Shown here piece by piece: positions 10,741 through 22,062 of a stretch of DNA of 64,000 bases (position 1 is its first letter; each line of letters begins with the position of its first letter). Both the position numbers and the translations under genes were made by a program. The stretch covers positions 496,001 through 560,000 of the forward strand of contig CM074148.1 of assembly GCA_037178625.1 (NCBI GenBank). The letters are read 5' to 3'. The notes under the pieces are model-generated. The model was not told the DNA's origin. It saw nothing but the letters and a program-made list of their open reading frames with translations, and made no database searches. The DNA is from Skeletonema tropicum. Taxonomy: Eukaryota; Bacillariophyta; Thalassiosirophyceae; Thalassiosirales; Thalassiosiraceae.

Positions 10741-11576
10741 ATGGGATGGACGTGGGCCTTTCTTGTAATTGGCGATGATTTCTCGTAAAGTGAGAAAGTG
10801 ACACTGTCACGCAAAGGAACATTCTTTGTGACATAAACTATCTGATAAAGTGTAACAGTTACTGTGTCGGCCGGAGTGTTGCTGTATCGGGTGCATGCTG
10901 TTTTTTTGCAGCGAGTTATTGTAACCCGTTCCTTCTTCTCGCACCACTTCCCACGTCTGAGATTATCATAATATCTTGTCTTGTGGCGAGGAGGAGCATG
11001 TAAAGTACGTCTGATTGAGTAGGTAATAAGAGACAATGGTTGTGATACCTTATGTTGATGGTTTTTCCTACGGAAGTCGCCGCAGCACACCTGACGCTGA
11101 CGTATGAGGATGGTGAGGAGTTCGAGACAAAGCCAGTGGGGCGGAGGGAAATACTGGTCCCTTTATTGATGGTCAGGGAGAAAACAAAATGATGAAAGCA
11201 ATTATTGTTGTTTGCTGTTAGCTACGAGAGGAAGTTGACAAAACAATGATCATTGCGGCTATCTACCAAGCTATCCCCCAAAAGAGCGGGAAGTGTCCAG
11301 AGATAGTGCCTATGTAACTACTAGAGCGATATACGCTCCGCAGTAATCGAGGAAAATGGGTAGGTGAAAGGCCGCAGCAAGTGCTGATCTTGTGGCTCCC
11401 TATGAGCATCTTCCATTGTTGTCGTGTTGTACATGTAGCAGTAACAGTTTTCCTCTCGCAGATAAGTAGCTATCTTCTGCTATGTGCATACCTATATCTT
11501 ACGAAGTGACTTTGGTACAAAAAGATCGTCTATGCGGATGCCCCAGTAGGATGGTACCAATTCCTGTGTCACTTCG
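10741..11576. other. Stretch without supported genes
   Basis: Open frames here (for example on the minus strand to 11090) are extensions of the minisatellite reading and carry no recognisable domain. Nothing else is evident. Confidence 0.4.
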
Positions 11577-12087
11577 TTGTCACATCATCAGGTATCCGGT
11601 ATTGAAAAGTCCGCCAACTATCCACCTCGCTCTTGGCGCCTTTTTTCACGTTTGATGAACATTATGAAGAGCAGCATAAAGCTGCAACGGAAGATAGAAG
11701 ATGATCAGCAGCAGCCTCTGGGGTGCATCAGAAGACCAAAGAATTATACTACTGAGTTCTGGGACAGCCTGGAGTATGATTAAAAGCTTGTTAAGAAACA
11801 GCAGTCTAATCCAGAGAAATTGCCGGGCAAGCATGGAGAGATGATCCTATTGAGAAGGCTCGAGGGATCTGGGAGTGGTGGAAGACTTATCGCCACAAAC
11901 TCACTTTCTTCTCTACTGCTGCTCGGTTGGTTGTTCTAGTATAGACTTCCAGTGCTGCAGTTGAGCGTCTTTTCAGTCAACTGAAGTTTATTGTTGAGGC
12001 TATTGGTGGGCGAGGACTTGAGGAGACCCTAGAAACCTATCTGATGCGCGTATCAACACTTACGACTCTTAGATCAGCGCGTTGGGG
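11577..12087 (+). pseudogene. Relic of a hAT transposase (C-terminal dimerisation region)
   Basis: Frame 11822-12087 reads WEWWKTYRHKLTFFSTAARL, a stop at 11942-11944, then TSSAAVERLFSQLKFIVEA and LEETLETYLMRV. The series WW...L..A..L.......SS...ER.FS is the signature of the hAT C-terminal dimerisation domain. Upstream, 11577-11783 is in another frame and is probably the preceding part of the same gene. In-frame stops and frame changes mark it as dead. I found no terminal inverted repeats or 8-bp duplication around it. Confidence 0.65.
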
Positions 12088-12637
12088 TGTTTTGGTATTG
12101 ATGTTAGCTTGGGTATTGATGTTATTGACCATAAAGTAAGGTTGTGTCCATGGTCGTATTTTTGTATTTTACTTCATATTTTTTGTATTTCTCGTTCCCG
12201 AATTGGCCAAAATTACAAGATTGTAAGTTACCCGAGCGATAGCTACTCGCAGGGAGAAAGCAAGCGCCTTTTCAAGTTTTTCATCGTCATCATGATCAAT
12301 TACAAGGGCTTCCCAGCTGCTGATGGAATGGGCAGGGGGAAAGAAACAGCCGTTGATGGAGGAGCTGCAGCTTTGGAAAATCGTCGCCTATGATGTGGGC
12401 CCAAGGATTATTTATTTTCTATCTCTGCTGTTCGGACGTTCCACGTTCCTCGTCGTCTTTTGATGATGTTATGATGTCAAGAGGTAGAACTAAATAGTGC
12501 AAACTTGGAGTTCAGTATCAACTGTTGTAATGTTCTTCAAAAATCTCTACATCAAAGTACATCATCAGGTCTATATTTATCATTACTACTTTATACATGT
12601 ACAATCTATACAAATGCATACTTATTGTACAAACAAC

Positions 12638-13423
12638 TCAATCCACAATCAACGAAAGCTTCCTCTCCACTCGAAACGCAAACAACTTCTTCTCACCAAC
12701 CTTCATTCTCCTCCGGTTCATAATACTGCGCTTCATATGAATCTCCAACATGGCCTCATTATTCTCAATTTCTTCCCTACATCGCTCCTGCAATATTTTC
12801 ACAGTATCATTCAAGAATTGTCTGGTGACTTGATCGAGATGTTTGTATTCCTCCATATAAAATGAGGACGGTGAATAGAAACATGACGAATGTTGTTGGG
12901 AAGAAGAGGAGGATCGGTGACGACTACTACTACGTTGAGATGTACTTGTGGTTCGTAGTTGCATCATGAGAACATCGGATGTAATGATGTTGGAGAGTGC
13001 TTGGTACCTTGGTGGAAATCTGGGTAGTGTGCTCATAGTAGTATGAGTTGATGATGATGTGTCGTGCTTCTTCTTTTGTTTGATTGCTTGACGTAGTGAC
13101 GACTTCCTGGAGGTAGTAGCGGTAGTGGACGATGATGGGGAGGACGAGTCCTCCTCCGAGATCACTGGTAGGAGTGTGTCCACAACTGGATTGTTACGAT
13201 AAAGTTCGCGTAGCTTGAGATTGCGTTGCCGCTCTAGAATGAGAAAGATGGCATAGGCACTTAGTTGATTTGAAGTTTGTCTTGTTGAAGTGTGCATGAT
13301 GTTCATGATGACGTGACTTGTGTGTAATCTGGAGTAGATGTTTGCTTGTATGAGATGATGCTCGGCCGCTGCTGACGATTCGATGGTCGATAGTGGTGAT
13401 ATTAAATGTTCCTTCTTGTACAA
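12638..13423 (-). CDS. Unknown Ser/Thr-rich protein with a possible HMG-like segment
   Basis: The frame codes for 261 residues. A segment near residue 53, NQLSAYAIFLILERQRNLKL, resembles the start of HMG-box domains of diatoms (LSAYN.F...ER..I), and PRFPPRYQALSN follows about 70 residues later. The remainder of an HMG box is not evident. Long serine-rich stretches (SSSPSSSTT, SSSRHRSSSSSQQ) lie between. The C-terminus is helical and charged (DTVKILQERCREEIENNEAM). If expressed it could be a nuclear protein, but the HMG link is only a visual resemblance. The start is uncertain: several in-frame methionines occur in the first 45 residues. Confidence 0.45.
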   Translation of the reverse strand: MYKKEHLISPLSTIESSAAAEHHLIQANIYSRLHTSHVIMNIMHTSTRQTSNQLSAYAIFLILERQRNLKLRELYRNNPVVDTLLPVISEEDSSSPSSSTTATTSRKSSLRQAIKQKKKHDTSSSTHTTMSTLPRFPPRYQALSNIITSDVLMMQLRTTSTSQRSSSRHRSSSSSQQHSSCFYSPSSFYMEEYKHLDQVTRQFLNDTVKILQERCREEIENNEAMLEIHMKRSIMNRRRMKVGEKKLFAFRVERKLSLIVD

Positions 13424-14602
13424 TAATAAAGTGCAAGAGTTATACGCTTGGTCGTTTGACGTAGATGATTATACAATCGTTGCAATGCTTGTACTTGAAT
13501 AATATGAGCAGTTGTACTTATGTGCACTTCGACGGTTTGCTTCGACGGTTTGCTTCGACGTTGCTGATGATGAGAAGTATGGGAACTCGACTCGCTATCT
13601 TGTCAAGTTTCACTTTCACGACACAACCTTTATCCCACATGAGTAAAAATATACTCCTTTCCAAGATTGCTTCTGCGCAAACAAGTGAGTAAAATGTAAA
13701 ATGTGTCGATGATGATGTCATCACGAATCACGACACACAAAAGCACGAGGCACGGACATGGGAAAAGAGAACCTGGCTGAGTTTTTGTTCGCCGGATCAA
13801 AACATACCAATTCCTACAGCACAATTCCCGCCGCCAAGACTCAACGTAACGGTTCCCATGTGACGTAAAGCACCCAATTTCAATTTGGGCCATTTGAAAT
13901 TTGCCTGCCCCTCCTCCCCCTCTCTTCTCCCGCCAAACACTCGCTCGGACACGCCCCCCCAGAGAAAAGCGAGTGAAGAGAACACGAGAACGCCTCGTAA
14001 CGCCCTTCCAACCGTTTCCGGGATAAACCGTTACTCACCCTCTCCAATGACTTTTCCTTAATTTTCGTTGGCAGCACTAAAATAAGCTACCCATCTCCAT
14101 TTCAAATACAATATATACTAATTCCAACGTACAATAAGATGGCGAGTCTTGAAAGAGTTGGATCGGATAAAGCGAGCGAAAGAGATTGATTCAACGGCTG
14201 GAAGAGGAGCGCTTTGGCTGCCAAGGAAAGGGGCCGTTGAGTTTTTCATTTAGTGCAGTGCGAGGTCGCTGGTAAAAGTCGCTGGTAATTAATTCACTGG
14301 GCAACCATCTCCATACTATCCCTACTACTTGGTTGCTGTGTATGTGGACTGCTTGAACGAGAGTGTTATCGTTCTTTTAGTATCGTATATTATTTGAGGA
14401 GAGGCTGATTGGAATTTGACGCCAACAAAATTGAGTTGGATTACATCATCAGGCAAAAGATTTTACATCACTGTCATTTTTTAAAATTTCAAACTGTCAA
14501 ATCCAAATCACGGCATAGTGAAAACAACAACATCATCATTGCTTACAACTAACCATCCAATCAAGACAGATAGATAGAGAGAGTCATGCAAAGCACCAAA
14601 CA
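13424..14602. other. Intergenic and promoter region
   Basis: No supported gene is visible. Just before the gene at 14603 lies a short upstream frame, ATG at 14586 to TAA at 14610-14612 (MQSTKQCI), which overlaps the first ATG of the gene. It could lower translation from the first ATG or favour the second one at 14621. Confidence 0.45.
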
Positions 14603-16332
14603 ATGCATCTAACCTCTACAATGACGAACAATAATAACGACAACGACAATACTACATCATCATCTTCCCAGTTAGAAATCATCGCCTCCCAATCCAAAAG
14701 CATGTTAAACTCCCTCCTTCCCACCATCCCACTCACTACCTCCACGTCGAATATTCAAACCGAGGGGCGCAATACGAAAATATCCCCGACTAATTCCTCT
14801 TCGGAGGAGGAGCGGGAGGGGATTAGTTCCTCACAGAGTTATCAGTCGATTCGGTTTGCTCATCTTCAACCTCCCGCCACCACCAATACTACTAACAGCA
14901 CGTCATCGCCCACCAAAAACGCCACCACCGCCACCAACAAAATCACCACAGCAAACTACACAACCATCACCTCCAAAACCCGTCAGGGCCGTCGATGCTA
15001 CCGCCTCAATCTCGAACGACCCTTCAACATCCACTGCGAACAATCCCCCCTCGAATACGGTGACATTTTCGCCCCATGGTCCAAGGAGGTTCGACCCGTC
15101 ACCGTCGGTCCTACCGAATATTGTCCTCCGAGGCATTTGGGTGGGGATGCGGGAGTGTGGAGAAGATTGTTGAGTTTTAATGCCGAAAGTGGAAAGAATA
15201 AGGGGGGAGGGACCGAGAAGGTCAATACGGGATGGAGGCATTTGACCGATACGGAATTGAAAGAGGTTCAGAGGTTGGGGGAGGTCAATGCTGAGGGGGA
15301 ATATACGTTTGCTACGTATGATTTGACTTGGGTCAAGAAGTCAAGTACCAAGAATGGTAGTGGTGCAGCCAATGATGCCGAGATTATTACTCGGGAAAGT
15401 GACCACCAACTGCAACAAGTTATAACACCCTCCACCTCCATCGATTCCACCTCCACCACCGAATCCACACCCAAATCCGCCACCATCAAGGCTAACGAAA
15501 CGGCACGTCTCTTCCGCCGTTCCGAACTATCGTTGCGTGACAAGGCCGAGGAACAGGCACGTATCGAATTAGCCGCAAAGAAGGCACGCAAGGCCGAACG
15601 TAAGGCACGTGAAAAGGAGGAGATGGAGGCATTAAAGGAAATCAAGGGTGCGAAGGGCATGTCGAAACGGATCAGTAAACGGGCTAGTTTGAATGGTAAA
15701 AAGCTGGTACGTAAATTGAGTAGTATGGGGAGTAGTTCGACCAGTAGTAGTGCACGGACTATGAGTGGAAGCAATTATTATAATAAGGGGGGGATTTATG
15801 AGGGTGGTGCGGCGAATAGACGAAAGTTGGTGAGTACCCAGGCGGGTATGATTGAGAAGGCGAAGGATTTGATTGATGAGGAGAGTGATGATGAGTATGA
15901 TGGGGAGAAGGTAAGTTTTGATTTTGTGTTGTGATGAAGTGTTGTTTGTCGATGATATCATTGTACTCAAATTCAATCTCACAATTCATTAATTCATCTT
16001 CCTCTCCTCCACAGTACGACGATAGCAAAAAAATCGCCAACATGCACCTCTTCATCGTAGGAGAATACGATGTCCTCAACGACCTCTGCCTCGACGGCGG
16101 GAAACGTCTCAAGAACTCCAAGGACCTATCCGACCTAGAAGTATTATTGCAAAATGAACCCTGCCCTCCACCCAATCGATGGGTACGTAAAACTGGATGG
16201 GGCAAGTGCAATCCGTCGAGTATGTATGCCGAATGTCCACCCGAGGATTTTGATTGGGAGAGTTATTTGAATAAGGATGGCCCGGTGAAGGTGAATCCTG
16301 TGCCTAGGCCTGTCATGGTGCAAAAGAGTTAG
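14603..16332 (+). CDS. Unknown two-exon protein with an RCYRLNLE motif (tandem paralogue 1)
   Basis: Exon 1 is 14603-15910 and exon 2 is 16015-16332; the intron 15911-16014 (GTAAGT...CACAG) is in phase 0 and gives 541 residues. The first 130 residues are Ser/Thr/Asn-rich. The conserved block starts at about residue 132, [15 protein letters not shown], followed by SPLE, GPTEY and PPRHLG. A long basic coiled segment (KARKAERKAREKEEMEALK) follows, and exon 2 begins YDDSKKIANMHLFIVGEYDV. The neighbour at 17580-19325 shares the RCYRLNLE block, KAKDLID, the F(I)(V/M)GEY(D/E).LND motif and the intron position, so the two arose by duplication. No signal peptide or known domain is visible; function unknown. 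Alternative start at 14621. Confidence 0.8.
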
Positions 16333-17579
16333 ATTATTAGATTTGTTGGGGGTATGTGGGAGAGGGGAGAGAGGCTGCTTGATATTTTAAAGAGTGATTG
16401 TGCCATCTCTACCCTCTTTATGTGGGGAAGGGTCAATGAATGTTGTCTGGAACAACATCCTTCATTTTGACTAGAAAAAAACGAAGAATGAATGTATACC
16501 GACTCTTGTTGGTGTGTACAATATTATTAGAAACGTATGTGTAAGAAGGGGAGAAGAGAGTTATTATTATCTGGAGCATTGAGTGATATTGATTGGTTTT
16601 GGGGGATGAAAATGAATTAATTGTGATGCAGTATTGAATGCTGATTCGAATTAGATATTGTAACCAATTTACTTGATGTGATTTGTCTATTTTTATATAC
16701 TTTCATGGCACTTCTTCCAGCCATCAATGGCTTCTAGCATATTAATTTACACACTTCTGATCATCTGGATAGACGATTCTCCTCTAGCCGGTAAATAAAA
16801 TGTAAAATTCATCAGTGTCCAGAAAGTGTGAAGGTTATGAGTTACGACATCCGAAGTCTCTTTCACAAAAATCCTTTTCGTCAACGTGAGACGGATCTCA
16901 ATCTTATCCTCTCATTGGCTGGATGGGATCCTGCTTCGCTTTCTTCAGTTGCAGCTTGGATCCTGTTTGCTTTCTTCTTTCTTTTGTGGATGTTCTCTTG
17001 ATCGTGAATCTCACTAATCTGTAACTCACGAGATTAGTGTTGTCACATTTGTGTCATCTACCCAACATCAATCCGTCACACATGACCATCCTAACTTTAA
17101 ACACAGATTAAACTAAGAAACCCAATGAGAACCTTCAACGGTTCGCCACTCAAATCACATATGCCTGTCTCGAAAATGAGCGATCCAACGCCTTTTCTGA
17201 GTACCGGATGCGATGGCCAAAACTTGATGCCAGCCTTCCAAAAGAGACAGGCTTCCACTAATTTCTTTCCACTCTTAACGCACCGTGGTGTAACGCATAC
17301 TGCTAACGCACCTGGCTTGCAGCTCCTCGCATTATATTGTCTTGGATGACATTGTATTATTTGCTTGCTTGGCTTTAGTGAATGGTACGAGGTTGTCAAG
17401 GCTGCATATTGGAAGAGTGTCGGCAATCGTTTAAAAAACTATCAACTTGAATGAACTAGAAGGTTTGAAAGGGTCGGCGACTTACCAAGGCTAACAGCTA
17501 CACAACAATCTCCACACAAGGAAGGCTTCCATCTTTCAGCTTCTTCTATTTTTATAGTCCGCCAAAATCAGAGTAAATC
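16333..17579. other. Intergenic region between tandem paralogues
   Basis: 3' flank of the first and 5' flank of the second paralogue. No convincing gene, RNA or repeat structure was found. A minus-strand frame at 17426-17097 is open for 109 codons but has no recognisable features. Confidence 0.5.
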
Positions 17580-19325
17580 ATGCGTCGTCGAAGTGCTTCC
17601 CGCAGCCGCTCTCGTCCCAGAGCAGCATCAGAATCACGTCAGCCGGAGGATGAGGGACGTCGTCGTTCCTCAGCTCATCATTACAGTGGATCAACCAACA
17701 ACAACAACAACAACAACTCCACCGCATATGGCAGTAGTGCACAGCAATCAAAACACAACACCGATTGTACACCCATGCAAATGTCCACTCCACCACGCAA
17801 CAGCGGAGCTGCCTCAGCCAACGCCTCCTCATCCAACGCCTACCCCACAACTCCCGATACCTCCTCCTACCTAGGCAGCCATCACTACAGTACCGCACCC
17901 AACACCCATCCAAAGTTCCCACGAGCAAGATGCTACAGACTCAACCTCGAAAAGCCCTTCGATATTACCAAGTGTGTCTCCCCACTCGGGAAGAATGCTG
18001 GCTTTTCCTCCAGAGATTATTCCGGTCCCATCCACGAGGCGGACTTACCCCCCGTACAAGGTCCGGTGGAATACTACCCCCCACCTCACCTTGGCACACC
18101 CTCCGTGGGTGACTTAATGGCCAATCTCCAAGTGTCCAAATCGGAAGAGTCAGTCAGTGAAACTACCATTGCCATTACCACCGCGGAGATATTCCGGGGA
18201 ATTACGGTAGATCGTAAGACTGGATTGATTACGGGGATGAATTCAAGGGCGACGAGAAGTAGGAAAGATAAGGGGAAGAATATGCAGGGTGAGAAGTCGA
18301 GACAGGCGGCGAAGATTGATAAGGCGAAGGATTTGATTGATGATGTTGTTGAGAATGGGGGTGGTGATGTGATGGGGAATGTAAGTTGTTTGTGATTGTG
18401 ACCCGGCTTGTCGTGAGCTCTGTTCTTGTTTGTGTGTACACTCATTACTCACCGAAATCGTCGTCTCTCTCTTTCCCATCTCTCTCTTTCATTGTAGGAC
18501 GAGAATGACCCTTCCAAAATTCTCTCACTCTTCATTATGGGCGAGTACGAAGAACTCAATGACCTTGTCCTAGATGGCTCAAAGAAGCTACGAGATTACA
18601 AAAGCCAACCAGACGAGGTCCTCGTTCGAATGAATAGATCTCGGCCTCTCGGCTACAACCAATCATCCGATAATCACATCAGTTTCCCATCGAGTCCACA
18701 GGCAAGTTTGGGATCATCCTTGACATCATTCAGTAGTCGTAAGCGCGGCTTCTCGAAGGAACGGGTACGACAAAAGTTTAATATTATGCCAAAGAGTGCC
18801 CCACCAAAGATCAAACCACACTCTCGTGACGGTCCATCCAAACGTCTCGTCGGCAGCGGTGGTGGTGGTGGTGGTGGACAATCAGCCACCACTACTTCTC
18901 CAGTCCAATCTCCCAACAGCAGATATGCATCCACCCCACTGGGAGACTCGCAGTACAGGTCACAACAACCGTCCACGAACAACTGGGGAATGGACGTGGA
19001 TGACAACGCCTCCTCTAACTTTGCGCATTGTAACCTCAAGTCGGATTGGCATGATATCTTCTTCCACAACTCATTATGGAATTGTGGCAATGTCAATGCA
19101 GCCGCGACATCTTCCACCCCAAATCAAAGCCCGAGAAATCAAGGGTATAATACCAATGGGAATGATCAAAGTTATAATAATGGCAGTCAATATAGTGCTT
19201 ATGGAGCAGGAGCTGGTGGGTATTACTCTCGTAATGGATATGATGAGGGTAGGAATCCCAGTGGGGGGTATGGATACACAAGGGGCAATAGTAATGGTGT
19301 GAGGGACTCTACAGTTGTGATGTAA
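17580..19325 (+). CDS. Unknown two-exon protein with an RCYRLNLE motif (tandem paralogue 2)
   Basis: Exon 1 is 17580-18380, the intron 18381-18497 (GTAAGT...TTGTAG) is in phase 0, and exon 2 is 18498-19325, giving 542 residues. The N-terminus is rich in Arg/Ser ([15 protein letters not shown]). The family block [31 protein letters not shown] starts near residue 118. [10 protein letters not shown] precedes the intron and [20 protein letters not shown] opens exon 2, exactly as in the paralogue. The exon 2 tail differs: it is Gly/Asn/Tyr/Ser-rich and low-complexity, with a run of eight glycines. SR-like N-terminus plus a disordered tail could suit an RNA-associated or nuclear protein, but this is speculation. 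Function unknown. Confidence 0.8.
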
Positions 19326-21215
19326 ATGTCTTTATATTGTACAATGATGATATAGAGAGACATTTCTTCATATATAGAAAAAAAAATGGACAAAACAGAT
19401 AGAGTGTACCTACCTTCGCTAGGAATAATATAGTTTTAAAGGATTAAAATGTTGCTGTGTGAATATATTTACAGTGCTCTAGTTTCTGATTTCACTCTTG
19501 GTTTGACTTCTTACTCTTACTCTCACTTGTTGTCTTGCTCAAAATCTACCTAAGTCTCTCTGGTAGCAGAGCATTGGAGTATGCAGCAGCCTTCGCAAGC
19601 CACAAGCACAAGTTTATGTACAAAAGTTATGCACAGTTTATAAATCTCCTTTAGACGGATAAACCGAGTTATAGATGCTCCTGACAGTTGGATGGATAAC
19701 AACGACATCGCTGCAGCTTTGAAGCAATATAAGGTACATTCCTTCTTCCGCGCGCGAATTTGTAGGTTGGTGCGAGTATGAAGGAAACTGTGGCCAAGCA
19801 CAAGCGTAAATATGTGTAATGATGTTGTTCCGCCATTGTCCAAGCTTCGGTCGAGCTTGAGCTTTTTTAAAGTTGGTTAGTCGAGCGAAGCAGAGCTTGT
19901 ACCCGTCATTTCGTTCGAAATTCCTGTCCGTGCGTCCGTCGTGGACAAAAATCAAACTCTCGGAAATTTGGCGCAAGCTACCAAAGAAGGCGCGAATCCG
20001 CAAACCTACCAATGCCAAGAGAGGAGTGATTTTTGGCAACTTATGGATGCACGGACTGGGAAAGGCTTTACAGCAGCAGCGATTGCAATACTCGTGAAAA
20101 AGCAAGAGAGGAAGCAAATCTGTAGAGAAAGAGTCGGAAGTCGGAACAGACTGAAGAACAGCACCGGAAATGGAAAGAACTGTCACAAATTATGCACTCG
20201 TAGATATAGAAGAGAAGAAAAAAGTAAGCAGTGATACACAGAAAGAGAACGAGCGCATAGGATCAAGCGTGTATGCAATCGATGGGTTACAGTGGAGGAG
20301 AAACGATGTAGGTAGATGCAGTACAAGTGGAACAGAGAGATTGGATTGGAGAGACAAATAATATATATAGTCTAACGAGACTGAGATGCCGAGAACAGAG
20401 AAGAAGATAGAAAGTTATTCACGAAGCTTGAGCTGCTGCGTACAATAATACAGACGAGGAAGGCGAGAATAAAAGACTCGGGTATCATTCATTCTCTTAT
20501 TGCAATAGGAGTAGATGCAATGCAGGGGTCTTGGTTTATTTGATACACACGTTCGTCTTTTCTTCAACTTCTGCAAAGTCGACTCGATCTGATTTTTCAG
20601 TTTGCTTATTAGGTACCTCCCTCCCTCCCGAAAAAAAATTGTAGAACTACTCTAGAGAGCTTTTACTGCATATTTTGTGCTTGAAGAAGGTTTATCAAGG
20701 GAGCCAATTTCTGTGTGGAAGTCAACATTTAGGGGGCAACCCCTCGTTTTGACATTCATATTTAGGAGCTGATAGTTCCACATTGGAGTAATGGAGTGAC
20801 TTCATTACCATATTTTTGCCGCCCTGAAATCTGATTTGCAGAATCAGAGGGGAGCGGGGAACCCCATCAAACGAAACTCGCCCTTGTGAATCGATTATTG
20901 TGTTTCGTCGTCGAAGTTATTTGCCACCTCATGCAAAATAGACCAAAAATTGTTGCCTTAGATAGCCGCCGATCCGTCTTTAGGCTCTCGATTTCATGAC
21001 CTGCCGAGTATATGAGCGTTTTCTATGTCAAAAATTGATCTAGGAATGTCATTTACGATTCTTTAGAGTCCTAATTGATAGTGCTATGGCTTGGCAGCCC
21101 AACGTGATGGTTGTAATGGGTTGCCGATTTGTGAGTTGTGGGATGTAAAAAAGAGAGGGCGGCAAAAATTCTGCAAACGAAGTCACTCCATTAGCGTTCC
21201 AATCTCCCTCCCTCA
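19326..21215. other. Intergenic region with remnants of an inverted repeat
   Basis: No supported gene. TAATGGAGTGACTTC followed by TTTTTGCCGCCCT at 20790-20828 is matched in inverse orientation at 21152-21196, suggesting a decayed MITE of about 400 bp directly left of the TIR element at 21216. Minus-strand frames at 20186-19638 show no domain. Confidence 0.4.
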
Positions 21216-21768
21216 CTACCGCGCTCAAAAAATCGCGACACTTACTCAGAAAATCGCGACAAAATTTTTTTGCTAACAAACTACGCTATACTACAAAACA
21301 TACATTGACTGAAACCAGTGCCTCGATACGCTCAACATCGACCCTCTGGCTACGCCCACCGGCCATAGGTTGATAGTACATGTTATTACCTTTCGATTAT
21401 GCCGCTGGGAGTCATCATATTCACTATACTCGCATTACAGCGGCTGCATAGGTGCTCATATACGCATGCGTCATACATAGAATCACTCTATTTACTAGCT
21501 GAAATAGGCCATTTTGGACCGATGCTTGCGCTTTATCTAATAGCTATATAATGGTCAACTAATTAATAATTGTATTTGAATATACTTCCTCAAGGGATTC
21601 TGGCTGTCAGTTTGGGTTCAACATGTTGATAGGTGCGCTCTATGGAGGGCATACTCACATGGTTGTTTCGTATTTTGTGCTGTGTCGCCTAGCTATATAC
21701 TATATATAACAGAAATTTTAAAATTAATTCGCGACAAAAAATTTGTCGCGATTTTTTGAGCGCGGTAG
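21216..21768. mobile_element. 553-bp TIR element with 25-bp perfect inverted repeats
   Basis: CTACCGCGCTCAAAAAATCG at 21216 continues for 25 bp and is repeated in inverse orientation up to 21768. Both flanks carry CTCA (21212-21215 and 21769-21772), the likely 4-bp target duplication. The sub-terminal sequence TCGCGACA occurs twice at each end in alternating orientation. No coding capacity. The superfamily is not evident. Confidence 0.75.
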
Positions 21769-21916
21769 CTCACTCACTTTTTAGAATTAGGCGTGCTAAC
21801 TGAAAAATCAAGTCTTCATAATCTTGCTTTCCAAGATACCTTGTCAACTCGAGAGTATCACCCAGCTAATCACTCACCTCTAAATGAACAACTCGTTTGG
21901 CTTGATTCGGCTTCCA

Positions 21917-22062
21917 AGGATGGAGGAGGGAATCCATTGCAAGAGAGTCTTCTTTGATTTTGATGTGAGGCAGCTCTTGTACCAGTGACTTGCTGTCGAA
22001 AGTCCTCGCAATTTAGGGTATCGGTGGTGAAGGATCGAGTTTTTGGATAGGATAACTTACAA
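21917..22062 (+). pseudogene. 3'-end fragment of a third surface-protein copy
   Basis: The sequence GGAATCCATTGCAAGAGAGT to the stop and then GATTTTGATGTGAGGCAGCTC aligns with the last codons (DPLHESLL, stop) and the 3' flank of the gene ending at 26132. The rest of the gene is absent. About 80 bp upstream (21818-21840), CTTGCTTTCCAAGA matches sequence upstream of the gene at 26703, so the fragment may be a deletion product. Confidence 0.6.

Noticed and set aside
10503..11090. 195-codon minus-strand gene
   Set aside because: Half of the frame is the translated minisatellite (LPLATTCYH-type repeats) and the rest has no domain features.
15268..16211. Minus-strand frames opposite the RCYRLNLE gene 1
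   Set aside because: Antisense shadows of a biased coding sequence; the plus strand has conserved motifs and a conserved intron.
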